Assembly: GCA_945957185.1 (NCBI GenBank)
Contig: CAMFKA010000030.1
Span: forward strand, 1-13,609
Reading direction: 5' to 3'
DNA from: an uncultured Chlamydiaceae bacterium
Lineage (GTDB): Bacteria > Chlamydiota > Chlamydiia > Chlamydiales > Parachlamydiaceae
DNA: 13,609 nt
In this document: one piece after another, positions 1-5,721 of the stretch
How positions within the stretch are numbered: position 1 is the first letter of the stretch
Layout of the letters: each line of letters starts with the position of its first letter
The notes under the pieces: model-generated
What the model was told of the DNA's origin: nothing
Seen by the model: only the letters and a program-made list of their open reading frames with translations
The model's database searches: none
Program-made: the position numbers and the translations under genes

Positions 1-527
1 GATTCATGCGCCACTCCGAAAATTTGTTCGGGAAAATCGCGGTGAATGATAGCTAACGCGTAGGACCCTTTTAAAAGTGCTACTGTGCGACGAATCGAGT
101 CGAGAATATCACCTTGATAGGTGCTGGCAATTAAGTGAGCCACCACCTCAGTATCGGTCTCCGAAATAAAGTTCACTCCCGAACGTTTCAGCATCTCTCG
201 CAGCACATCATGGTTTTCGATGATTCCATTATGCACTACAGCGACAGTATGCAAGGGGTCGAAATGCGGATGAGCATTGACAACAGAGGGACGACCATGC
301 GTCGCCCAGCGGGTCTGTGCTATGGCCATGGAAAGGTTCATTTTGCGATCATTCACCAATTGCTCCAAAGCAGAAACCTTGCCCACCTCTTTGCAATACT
401 CGATCTTGCCGTTCGTGACGCCTGCAAGCCCTGCGGAATCGTAACCGCGGTACTCAAGTCGTTTCAACCCTTCCAAAACTATTTTAGCAGCGTTTTTAGG
501 TCCAATATATCCGAAAATTCCACACAT
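1..527 (-). CDS. glmS: GlmS, glutamine--fructose-6-phosphate aminotransferase (5' part, runs off window)
   Basis: The enzyme converts fructose-6-phosphate and glutamine to glucosamine-6-phosphate in the cytoplasm, the first committed step towards UDP-GlcNAc. The first 175 codons are present and open. The protein starts MCGIFGYIG, where Cys2 becomes the N-terminal nucleophile of the glutaminase after Met removal. Further glutaminase motifs are RLEYRGYDSAG (about 23-33), TRWATHG (72-78), HNGIIEN (99-105) and SETDTE (122-127). The family is about 600 residues, so the rest of the glutaminase domain and both SIS (isomerase) domains lie outside the window. The ATG at 527-525 is fixed by the need for Cys at position 2 and by a TAGAGG ribosome binding site five bases upstream. 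It follows glmM by 8 nt and is probably co-transcribed with it. The plus-strand ORF across this segment is a shadow. Confidence 0.96.
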   Translation of the reverse strand, partial: MCGIFGYIGPKNAAKIVLEGLKRLEYRGYDSAGLAGVTNGKIEYCKEVGKVSALEQLVNDRKMNLSMAIAQTRWATHGRPSVVNAHPHFDPLHTVAVVHNGIIENHDVLREMLKRSGVNFISETDTEVVAHLIASTYQGDILDSIRRTVALLKGSYALAIIHRDFPEQIFGVAHE

Positions 528-532
528 AAAAA

Positions 533-538
533 CCTCTA
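533..538 (-). promoter_or_regulatory. glmS ribosome binding site overlapping the glmM stop codon
   Basis: Read on the minus strand, TAGAGG ends five bases before the glmS ATG. Its first three bases are the TAG stop codon of glmM. This arrangement suggests translational coupling of the two genes, which is an inference. Confidence 0.7.
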
Positions 539-1909
539 CTTTTTAACGCCGATTTCTTGATTAATCACCAATGCAATGTCGTTTGCCAGATCTTGAACAG
601 CCTTTAAATTTGGCCCCTCGACCATGACCCGGCAAATAGGCTCTGTTCCTGAATAACGCACTAACACCCTTCCGGTCTCTTTCAGCTGCCCTTCTACTTT
701 CACGATCGCATTTTGAATCGCTTTAGAATCTGCTAAAGGGATCTTTTCTCTCACTTTGATACTGACGCATGCCTGCGGATATTTCTGCACGAAAGCCGCC
801 AGGTCCGACAACTTCGATCCCGTTTCTTTCATGATTTTTAACACCTGCAACGCACACAAAATTCCATCTCCCGTCGTGCTGTAATCGAGGAATATCGTGT
901 GTCCACTCTGCTCCCCACCCAATACGGCGCCCGACTTCAACATATCCTGAATCACGTAACGATCCCCTACTTGCGACTGAATCACTTGGATATCGAGTTC
1001 CTTCATCGACTTGAAAAATCCGTAATTACTCATGACTGTAGCCACAACGATGTTGTTGGTTAACAGTCCCCGTTTTTTCATGTCGCGCGCGCAAATCGCC
1101 AAAATCGTGTCGCCATCGACAATCTGAGCCTTTTCATCCACCAACACCACGCGATCTGCATCACCATCTAACGCGATTCCCACGTCAGCTTTGTGAGTAA
1201 TCACAGCTTTTTGCACGTCGTCCGGATAGAGAGAACCACAATTTTCGTTAATGTTGAGACCGTTAGGATTATTCCCCAAGAGAAACACCGTTGCATCCAG
1301 CTCGCGGAACACCAGAGGAGCCACTTTATACCCGGCGCCATTGGCGCAATCAAGAGCAATTTTAAGACCATTTAACGAACTTCTTTTCGGAAATGACGCT
1401 TTGACATATTCGATGTAACGGCCATCGGCGTCATGCACTTTGGAATTGCGTCCGATTTCGTTCTCGGCAGGTAAACAATCGTCGAATCGATTCTCATGCA
1501 CCAAACGCTCCATTTCCCGCTCCCATTCATCCGGAAGTTTAAAACCATCGGAAGAGAAGAATTTGATCCCGTTGTCATCGAATTTGTTGTGCGAAGCAGA
1601 GATCACCACCCCGGCGTCAGCACGGTAGGCGCGCGTCATAAAAGCAACTCCCGGAGTAGGAAATGGCCCCAGCATCAGGGTATCTACTCCCATCGAACAC
1701 AATCCGGAAATCAGTGCATTTTCGAACATGTAGCAAGACAAACGAGTATCTTTTCCGATGACAACCTTCCCCTTGGTTCTGCTTTTTCGGAACAATTTAC
1801 CTGCAGCGCGACCAAGCGCCAAAGCGATTTCCACGGTCATTGGCGAATGATTAGCCTTGCCGCGAACCCCGTCCGTTCCAAAAATTTTGGGAATGTTGTC
1901 GTTTTTCAT
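536..1909 (-). CDS. glmM: GlmM, phosphoglucosamine mutase
   Basis: Interconverts glucosamine-6-phosphate and glucosamine-1-phosphate, the step after GlmS on the way to UDP-GlcNAc for peptidoglycan and lipid A. The 457-residue product is close to the family length of about 445-450. It shows the four signatures of the alpha-D-phosphohexomutase superfamily: FGTDGVRG (10-17); the phosphoserine loop VISASHN (102-108) with the expected phosphorylated Ser106; the metal-binding loop DGDADR (248-253); the sugar-binding loop GEQSGH (332-337); and the phosphate-binding loop RYSGTEP (418-424) in the C-terminal domain. GEQSGH and the SASHN context favour GlmM over phosphomannomutase or phosphoglucomutase, and the adjacent glmS supports this. 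The ATG at 1909-1907 puts FGTDGVRG at the usual distance from the N-terminus. A weak AGGT precedes it. It is divergent from infA across a repeat-bearing spacer. Confidence 0.96.
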   Translation of the reverse strand: MKNDNIPKIFGTDGVRGKANHSPMTVEIALALGRAAGKLFRKSRTKGKVVIGKDTRLSCYMFENALISGLCSMGVDTLMLGPFPTPGVAFMTRAYRADAGVVISASHNKFDDNGIKFFSSDGFKLPDEWEREMERLVHENRFDDCLPAENEIGRNSKVHDADGRYIEYVKASFPKRSSLNGLKIALDCANGAGYKVAPLVFRELDATVFLLGNNPNGLNINENCGSLYPDDVQKAVITHKADVGIALDGDADRVVLVDEKAQIVDGDTILAICARDMKKRGLLTNNIVVATVMSNYGFFKSMKELDIQVIQSQVGDRYVIQDMLKSGAVLGGEQSGHTIFLDYSTTGDGILCALQVLKIMKETGSKLSDLAAFVQKYPQACVSIKVREKIPLADSKAIQNAIVKVEGQLKETGRVLVRYSGTEPICRVMVEGPNLKAVQDLANDIALVINQEIGVKK

Positions 1910-1925
1910 TTATTTACCTGTACTT

Positions 1926-1954
1926 ATTATAGTTCGTCAATTTAACCAAAGCAA
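1926..1954 (-). promoter_or_regulatory. Candidate glmM-glmS promoter
   Basis: On the minus strand TTGCTT (1954-1949), a 17-base spacer and a perfect TATAAT (1931-1926) form a sigma70/sigma66-type promoter. The predicted start near 1919 would leave a leader of only about 10 nt before the glmM ATG, with the weak AGGT at its very 5' end. That short leader lowers confidence. The -35 matches consensus at three of six positions. Confidence 0.45.
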
Positions 1955-2086
1955 CCCAAGGTTTTCAAGGAAAAAAGAAGGGTTAAGCCCAGGGCGAAGA
2001 TTTTTTTCGAAAGTAAAATCCTTTGTCAGTGACTGTGCCTAGGTTTTTTTGATTAAAATAGCTTTACAGGTAACCCCAATAAGTAA
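1955..2086. other. Intergenic spacer with no recognised content
   Basis: This 132-bp stretch between the glmM promoter candidate and the inverted repeat holds AT-rich sequence with a few T and A runs and a short GCCC-A-GGGC palindrome (1987-1995). I see no credible coding frame, RNA gene or strong promoter. Confidence 0.5.
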
Positions 2087-2256
2087 AAGGGACAAAAAGG
2101 ACAAGGGACATAAACGACGAAAAAGACGTAAAGGACTAAGGACAAGGGACGGAGGGACATTAATGACGACCATTTATAATACAGTCCTTTATGTCGTTTG
2201 TCCTTGGTCCTTTACGTCCTTTGCGTCGTTTATGTCCCTTGTCCTTTTTGTCCCTT
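2087..2256. repeat. Large imperfect inverted repeat (64-bp arms, 42-nt loop) between glmM and infA
   Basis: Positions 2087-2150 match the reverse complement of 2193-2256 without gaps, base i pairing with base 2343-i. The outer 33 pairs are perfect. I count 5 mismatches over the 64 pairs, and one of them would be a G-U wobble in RNA. The loop is 2151-2192. Both arms are built from short purine-rich words ending in GAC (GGGAC, GGAC, CGAC) on the left and starting with GTC on the right. The element lies between two divergent promoters, so neither predicted downstream transcript includes it. It encodes no credible protein. It could be a dispersed palindromic element of the REP or MITE type, a cruciform-forming or protein-binding site, or a locally expanded repeat. 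The sequence alone does not decide. Confidence 0.9.
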
Positions 2257-2281
2257 GTCCTTTTTGTCCCTTGTCCTTTTT
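2234..2281. repeat. Three perfect tandem copies of a 16-bp unit
   Basis: The unit GTCCCTTGTCCTTTTT occurs at 2234-2249, 2250-2265 and 2266-2281 without a change, followed by more T. The first copy and the first part of the second (to 2256) lie in the right arm of the inverted repeat. The rest extends beyond it towards infA. The left arm carries one complementary copy plus part of another, so the arms could pair in more than one register. Confidence 0.93.
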
Positions 2282-2303
2282 TTTAAGAATAGTGAAGTTT
2301 TTC

Positions 2304-2331
2304 TTGACAGAGAGCCAAAATCTGCTAAGGT
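2304..2331 (+). promoter_or_regulatory. infA: Candidate infA promoter
   Basis: A perfect TTGACA (2304-2309) is followed after 16 bases by TAAGGT (2326-2331), which keeps the key T-A-----T positions of the -10 box but matches only three of six. The predicted start near 2338 would exclude the upstream TTG at 2335 as a start codon and favour the infA ATG at 2356. Confidence 0.5.
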
Positions 2332-2355
2332 ATCTTGTATTATTCGGATAAAGGT

Positions 2356-2574
2356 ATGGGAAAAGAAGATACGATTAAAGCGGAAGGCACCGTAGTGGAG
2401 CTCCTTCCTAACATGACCTTCAGAGTTACGCTACAAAACGGAATGAACGTTTTTGCGCACCTTTGCGGGAAAATGAGAATGAAAAATATTAGAGTTCTGG
2501 TCGGTGATAACGTCACAGTTGAGATGTCGCCGTATGATCTGTCGAAAGCAAGAATCGTGTTTAGACAGCGATAA
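2356..2574 (+). CDS. infA: IF-1, translation initiation factor 1
   Basis: Small OB-fold (S1-like) protein that binds the 30S A site during initiation, together with IF-2 and IF-3. The 72-residue product has the family's usual length and conserved core: KAEGTVVELLPNMTFRV near the N-terminus, the AHLCGKMRM segment, and VGDNVTVEMSPYDLSKARI near the C-terminus. The same frame is open further upstream and could start at a TTG (2335), but the ATG at 2356 gives the standard MxKEDTI start and lies behind AAAGG. That ribosome binding site sits only one base from the ATG, which is unusually tight. The gene has its own promoter candidate and an intrinsic terminator, so it is probably monocistronic. It precedes tRNA-Thr and tuf, as in Chlamydia. 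Confidence 0.96.
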   Translation: MGKEDTIKAEGTVVELLPNMTFRVTLQNGMNVFAHLCGKMRMKNIRVLVGDNVTVEMSPYDLSKARIVFRQR

Positions 2575-2590
2575 GAACGCTGATTTACAA

Positions 2591-2620
2591 AAAAATGAAG
2601 CAAGGTATTGCTTTATTTTT
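2591..2620 (+). terminator. Intrinsic terminator of infA
   Basis: The perfect stem AAGCAA (2598-2603)/TTGCTT (2608-2613), with loop GGTA, extends outward through a G-T pair and A/T pairs to 2591/2620, giving 13 pairs. The A-tract upstream and T-rich stretch downstream (2612-2620, broken by one A) give the usual terminator shape. It lies 16 bp after the infA stop codon. Its 3' arm doubles as the -35 box of the next promoter. Confidence 0.75.
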
Positions 2621-2636
2621 AAACATTTCTTATACT
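2608..2636 (+). promoter_or_regulatory. Promoter for tRNA-Thr (and probably tuf)
   Basis: TTGCTT (2608-2613), a 17-base spacer and TATACT (2631-2636) form a sigma70-type promoter. The predicted start near 2643 is about 10 nt before the mature tRNA-Thr 5' end. The -35 is the 3' arm of the infA terminator. Confidence 0.65.
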
Positions 2637-2652
2637 AACGTGGTTTCAGTGA

Positions 2653-2724
2653 GCCCAGATAGCTCAGTGGTAGAGCACTTGCATGGTAAGCAAGCGGTCG
2701 AAGGTTCAATTCCTTTTCTGGGCA
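2653..2724 (+). tRNA. tRNA-Thr (GGT)
   Basis: The 72-nt cloverleaf has a perfect 7-bp acceptor stem (GCCCAGA with TCTGGGC), a D arm (AGCTCAGTGGTAGAGC), and an anticodon stem CTTGC/GCAAG around loop ATGGTAA, giving anticodon GGT, which reads ACC and ACT. The T stem is GAAGG/CCTTT with loop TTCAATT. The discriminator base is A2724. No 3' CCA is encoded. The position between infA and tuf matches chlamydial genomes. Confidence 0.97.
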
Positions 2725-2731
2725 GAAACCT

Positions 2732-2779
2732 AATTTGTGTAAGAACAAATTTGAAAGATTAAATACCCGGCAATAACGT
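2732..2779 (+). promoter_or_regulatory. tRNA-Thr to tuf spacer: short hairpin and possible second tuf promoter
   Basis: A perfect 7-bp stem AATTTGT (2732-2738)/ACAAATT (2745-2751) follows the tRNA and could mark 3' processing. Directly after it, TTGAAA (2751-2756), 17 bases and TAACGT (2774-2779) could be a tuf-specific promoter. The -35 matches five of six positions and the -10 three of six. Either reading is tentative. Confidence 0.35.
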
Positions 2780-2802
2780 GACCGGACTAACGGAGAAAAA
2801 AC

Positions 2803-3987
2803 ATGGCAAAAGAAGCTTTTAAGCGTAACAAGCCACACGTCAACATTGGAACAATTGGCCACGTTGACCACGGTAAAACAACACTTACAGCTGCTATCAC
2901 GAAAGTGTTGGCAGAAAAAGGAGGCGCAAAGTTTCGTGACTACGCTTCCATCGATAACACCCCAGAAGAGAAAGCGCGTGGGATTACAATTAACTCCTCA
3001 CACGTAGAATACGAAACAGAATCCCGCCACTACGCACACGTAGACTGCCCAGGACACGCCGACTACGTAAAGAACATGATCACCGGTGCTGCGCAAATGG
3101 ACGGAGCAATCCTCGTCGTTGCAGCAACAGACGGTCCTATGCCACAAACACGTGAACACATCCTGTTGGCACGTCAAATGCAAGTGCCATCTATCGTTGT
3201 ATTCCTCAACAAAGTCGACATGCTCGCAGAAGGCGACGCAGAACTGATCGACCTCGTCGAAATGGAACTGCACGAACTTCTAGAAGCAAAAGGCTACAAA
3301 GACGTTCCAATCATCCGTGGATCCGCTTTGAAAGCTCTCGAAGGCGAACCAAAGTACGTCGAAGCTATCTTGAAATTGATGGCTACAGTCGACGAAAAAA
3401 TCCCAACACCAGAAAGAGCTATCGACAAGCCATTCTTAATGCCAATCGAAGACGTGTTCTCTATTTCTGGACGTGGTACAGTAGTAACCGGCCGTATCGA
3501 GCAAGGCTGCTGCAAAATCAACGACAAAATCGAAATCGTTGGATTGGGCGACACTCGTGAAACAGTTTGCACCGGTATCGAAATGTTCCAAAAAACATTG
3601 GATGTTGGTTACGCTGGGGAAAACGTCGGTGTTCTGCTCCGCGGTATCGACAAGAAAGACGTGGAAAGAGGACAAGTGCTCGCTCAGCCAAAATCGCTGA
3701 AAGCGCACAAGAAATTCCGTGGTCCAGTTTACATTCTTACAAAAGAAGAAGGCGGACGCCACAAACCATTCTTTACTAACTACCGTCCTCAGTTCTACAT
3801 CCGTACAACTGACGTTACCGGTACTATCACTCTGCCAAAAGACGTAGAGATGGTAATGCCTGGTGATAACGTTGTGATCGACGTTGAATTGATTGCTCCA
3901 ATTGCGATTGAAGTCGGAGACAGAATCGCGATTCGTGAAGGCGGACGTACGATCGGTTCCGGAACTGTATCTGAAGTTTTGGACTAA
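2803..3987 (+). CDS. tuf: EF-Tu, translation elongation factor Tu
   Basis: GTPase that delivers aminoacyl-tRNA to the ribosomal A site. The 394-residue product has the usual length. The G domain carries the P-loop GHVDHGKT (19-26), the switch I segment with ARGITIN (57-63), DCPGH (80-84) with the catalytic His84, NKVD (135-138) and GSALK (172-176). Domains 2 and 3 follow, with VFSISGRGTVVTGRIE, KEEGGRHKPFF and the C-terminal REGGRTIGSGTV. The ATG has a GGAG ribosome binding site seven bases upstream. It is probably co-transcribed with tRNA-Thr and followed by a hairpin and tRNA-Trp, as in Chlamydia. The antisense frames inside it are shadows. Confidence 0.98.
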   Translation: MAKEAFKRNKPHVNIGTIGHVDHGKTTLTAAITKVLAEKGGAKFRDYASIDNTPEEKARGITINSSHVEYETESRHYAHVDCPGHADYVKNMITGAAQMDGAILVVAATDGPMPQTREHILLARQMQVPSIVVFLNKVDMLAEGDAELIDLVEMELHELLEAKGYKDVPIIRGSALKALEGEPKYVEAILKLMATVDEKIPTPERAIDKPFLMPIEDVFSISGRGTVVTGRIEQGCCKINDKIEIVGLGDTRETVCTGIEMFQKTLDVGYAGENVGVLLRGIDKKDVERGQVLAQPKSLKAHKKFRGPVYILTKEEGGRHKPFFTNYRPQFYIRTTDVTGTITLPKDVEMVMPGDNVVIDVELIAPIAIEVGDRIAIREGGRTIGSGTVSEVLD

Positions 3988-4007
3988 TCAGTTAAATTTG
4001 AATGTTT

Positions 4008-4035
4008 AGTGGGGGGCGACCACCCCCCATTTTTT
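4008..4035 (+). terminator. GC-rich intrinsic terminator after tuf
   Basis: GGGGGG (4011-4016) pairs with CCCCCC (4023-4028) around the 6-nt loop CGACCA. Flanking pairs extend the stem to 4008/4031, including one G-T, and a T run covers 4030-4035. It has the form of a strong terminator 20 bp after the tuf stop codon. Only two bases separate it from the mature tRNA-Trp. Confidence 0.85.
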
Positions 4036-4037
4036 AA

Positions 4038-4110
4038 GGGAGTGTAGCTCAGCTGGTAGAGCAACGGTCTCCAAAGCCGTCGGTCGGGGGTTCGAATCCC
4101 TCCGCTCTCG
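4038..4110 (+). tRNA. tRNA-Trp (CCA)
   Basis: The 73-nt cloverleaf has acceptor stem GGGAGTG with CGCTCTC (two G-T pairs), a D arm (AGCTCAGCTGGTAGAGC), and anticodon stem ACGGT/GCCGT around loop CTCCAAA, giving anticodon CCA, which reads UGG. The T stem is GGGGG/CCCTC (one G-T) with loop TTCGAAT, and the discriminator is G4110. No 3' CCA is encoded. Its place just before secE matches chlamydial gene order. Confidence 0.97.
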
Positions 4111-4250
4111 TAATCGTATTAGGAAATTGAAGAAAAATATAGATTTTTCTGGCAATATTGTGCCGTTTTCAGTTATGATACTCGTTTACTTGGAATTAAG
4201 CAAACGGAAGTGGTCCGGCACGCAGTGTGTGGAGAATTTTGAGGTGAAAC
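4111..4250 (+). promoter_or_regulatory. tRNA-Trp to secE spacer with a possible secE promoter
   Basis: A perfect 8-bp AT-rich hairpin AGAAAAAT (4131-4138)/ATTTTTCT (4143-4150) with loop ATAG lies 20 bp after the tRNA. A good -10 box, TATGAT (4174-4179), follows, but the best -35, TGGCAA at 4150-4155 with an 18-base spacer, matches only three of six positions. A transcription start near 4186 would drive secE and the genes behind it. The GAGGTG at 4241-4246 is the secE ribosome binding site. Confidence 0.35.
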
Positions 4251-4547
4251 GTGAGCGTGGAAATCAAGTCGATGGAAGTTAAGAAAACACAACCAACGAT
4301 CGCAACTCCGGCATCCCCGGCAACTGAACAAACCACCTTTGCTTGGTCAGATGTGGTCTCTTTCGTCGGGAACGTCAAGGAAGAATTGCGAAAAATCACC
4401 TGGACTAGTCCGGATGAACTGCGAGTATACACCCAAATAACAGTTGGGGCAACTTTTGTATTGGGCTTGAGCATCTACCTAATCGACCTTTTCATCCAGT
4501 ACTCACTGATGGGAATTTCGAATATCGTTCGCTTCATTTTTGGGTAG
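4251..4547 (+). CDS. secE: SecE, preprotein translocase subunit
   Basis: Essential membrane subunit of the SecYEG channel, where it clamps SecY. The 98-residue product has a polar Thr/Pro-rich N-terminus, then the conserved amphipathic segment FVGNVKEELRKITWTSPDE (about 38-56), then one hydrophobic transmembrane helix (about 63-85) and a short tail. This is the short single-helix SecE type, not the three-helix E. coli type. The usual WPS of the amphipathic motif reads WTS here. The start is a GTG at 4251, four bases after GAGGTG. A second GTG at 4257 and an ATG at 4272 are alternatives but fit the ribosome binding site less well. It is followed by nusG after 65 bp, the common bacterial pairing. 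Confidence 0.93.
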   Translation: MSVEIKSMEVKKTQPTIATPASPATEQTTFAWSDVVSFVGNVKEELRKITWTSPDELRVYTQITVGATFVLGLSIYLIDLFIQYSLMGISNIVRFIFG

Positions 4548-4612
4548 AAGCACCAAACCGAACTAGACAACACAGTTGCAAACAGTAGCAACACTAACAA
4601 CGCAAGGGTCAC

Positions 4613-5161
4613 ATGCATAAATGGTACGTCGTCCAAGTGTTTTCGACACACGAAAAAAAAGTTAAAAAAGCGATCGAAGAACACCGCGATCAGAAAGGAA
4701 TGTTAGAACTCGTCGAACAAGTTCTTCTCCCTATCGAAAACGTCTCCGAAGTTGTCAAAGGACAACAAAAAATTGTCGAAAAAAGACTTTGGCCAGGATA
4801 CCTCCTCGTGAAAATGACTATGAACGACGACTCCTGGCAATACATTAAAACGACTCAAGGCGTAATCGACTTCCTAGGCGGTGACAAAGCTGTCCCCCTT
4901 AGCGATGATGAAGTTGACCAAATCTTGAAGGACCTCGAAGACAAAAAACAAAAAGTCACCCAAAAACATAAGTTCGAGGTGGGCGACAAAGTTAAAATTA
5001 TCGATGGCGTTTTCGTAAACTTTATGGGAACAGTCATCGAAGTGTACCACGAGAAAGGGCGCTTAAGCGCTATGGTCTCCATCTTCGGTCGCGATACTCG
5101 CGTCGACGATCTCGAGTTCAGCCAAGTAGAAGAGCTGAACGAAGAGGTGGATAAATTATAA
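4613..5161 (+). CDS. nusG: NusG, transcription elongation and termination factor
   Basis: Binds the beta' clamp helices of RNA polymerase, promotes processive elongation, and links it to Rho or to the ribosome. The 182-residue product is the same size as E. coli NusG (181). The NGN domain begins with HKWYVVQVFSTHEKKV and includes RLWPGYLLVKM (58-68). A charged linker (about 95-120) leads to the KOW domain, FEVGDKVKIIDGVFVNFMGTV (121-141). The ATG follows AAGGG by four bases. It lies between secE and rplK as in most bacteria. I see no insertion or missing motif. Confidence 0.97.
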   Translation: MHKWYVVQVFSTHEKKVKKAIEEHRDQKGMLELVEQVLLPIENVSEVVKGQQKIVEKRLWPGYLLVKMTMNDDSWQYIKTTQGVIDFLGGDKAVPLSDDEVDQILKDLEDKKQKVTQKHKFEVGDKVKIIDGVFVNFMGTVIEVYHEKGRLSAMVSIFGRDTRVDDLEFSQVEELNEEVDKL

Positions 5162-5264
5162 TTGAAAGATGTGTCAGGACCATCTTCCAAGAAGTATTTC
5201 TTAGGTGAAATAAGCCTCCTCTTGGATCCCTTGACTACAGCGAAAATACGAATCTGAGGAAAGT
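5162..5264 (+). promoter_or_regulatory. nusG-rplK spacer with two small hairpins
   Basis: This 103-bp leader contains AAGATG (5166-5171)/CATCTT (5181-5186) around a 9-nt loop, and TATTTC (5195-5200)/GAAATA (5207-5212) around a 6-nt loop. In E. coli the leader before rplK holds the site where L1 represses the rplK-rplA message. This spacer is the obvious place for an equivalent, but I could not identify the L1-binding motif with confidence. The rplK ribosome binding site GAGG is at 5256-5259. Confidence 0.3.
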
Positions 5265-5705
5265 ATGGCTAAAGCTGCACCTAAAAAAAAGATCGCGAAA
5301 TTTATTAAGTTGCAAATCCCTGCAGGGAAAGCAAACCCAGCACCCCCTATCGGTCCCGCTCTCGGGGGCGCAGGGGTCAACATTATGGCTTTCTGCAAGG
5401 AGTTTAACGCTCGCACACAAAGTTTGGCAGGAGATATTCTCCCTGTCGTTATCACTGTTTTCGTTGATAAAACGTTCACATTTATCACCAAAAAGCCCCC
5501 GGTGGCTGAACTCCTAAAGAAAAAATTGGGAATTCAGAAAGGATCGGCTATTCCTAACCGCACCAAAGTTGCGAAAATCACACGTCAACAAGCGTCAGAA
5601 ATTGCAAAAGAAAAAATGCAAGACATGAACGCCGCTGACCTCGATGACGCAATCGATATGGTCTTGGGAACAGCGCGCTCAATGGGTATTGATTACATAC
5701 CATAA
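5265..5705 (+). CDS. rplK: Ribosomal protein L11 (uL11)
   Basis: Binds 23S rRNA at the GTPase-associated centre at the base of the L7/L12 stalk. It contributes to factor binding and, in many bacteria, to stringent signalling. The 146-residue product is slightly longer than the usual 141-142. The N-terminal domain has KLQIPAGKANPAPPIGPALGG (about 17-37) and NIMAFCKEFNART. The C-terminal rRNA-binding domain ends with MVLGTARSMGIDYIP, where the last few residues account for part of the extra length. The ATG follows GAGG by five bases. The rplA start is 16 bp after the stop codon, so the two genes are probably one translational unit, as in E. coli. Confidence 0.97.
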   Translation: MAKAAPKKKIAKFIKLQIPAGKANPAPPIGPALGGAGVNIMAFCKEFNARTQSLAGDILPVVITVFVDKTFTFITKKPPVAELLKKKLGIQKGSAIPNRTKVAKITRQQASEIAKEKMQDMNAADLDDAIDMVLGTARSMGIDYIP

Positions 5706-5721
5706 TTAGGAAACTTAAAAT

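Noticed and set aside
1929..1940. TTGACG next to TATAAT upstream of glmM as a -35/-10 pair
   Set aside because: Only three bases separate the two hexamers. TTGCTT at 17 bases is the better -35.
1981..2005. GCCC-A-GGGC palindrome followed by a T run as a terminator
   Set aside because: A four-pair stem with a one-base loop cannot form a stable hairpin, and neither flanking gene ends there.
2175..2180. TATAAT in the loop of the inverted repeat as a promoter for a small RNA
   Set aside because: The sequence 17 bases upstream (GAGGGA) does not resemble a -35 box, and the reverse strand offers no better pairing.
2087..2281. Possible CRISPR array
   Set aside because: The tandem units are 16 bp with no unique spacers between them, and no cas gene is present.
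2049..2351. Plus-strand open frame of 100 codons across the inverted repeat
   Set aside because: Its composition is dictated by the repeat words (Lys/Arg-rich, then Phe/Cys/Pro-rich). It has no ribosome binding site, resembles no known protein and overlaps the infA promoter.
2335..2355. Upstream TTG start for infA adding seven residues
   Set aside because: The predicted transcription start near 2338 lies after it, and IF-1 proteins normally begin with M-x-K-E-D.
5231..5254. TTGACT before rplK as a promoter
   Set aside because: No -10-like sequence occurs 16-18 bases downstream, because that place is taken by the ribosome binding site.
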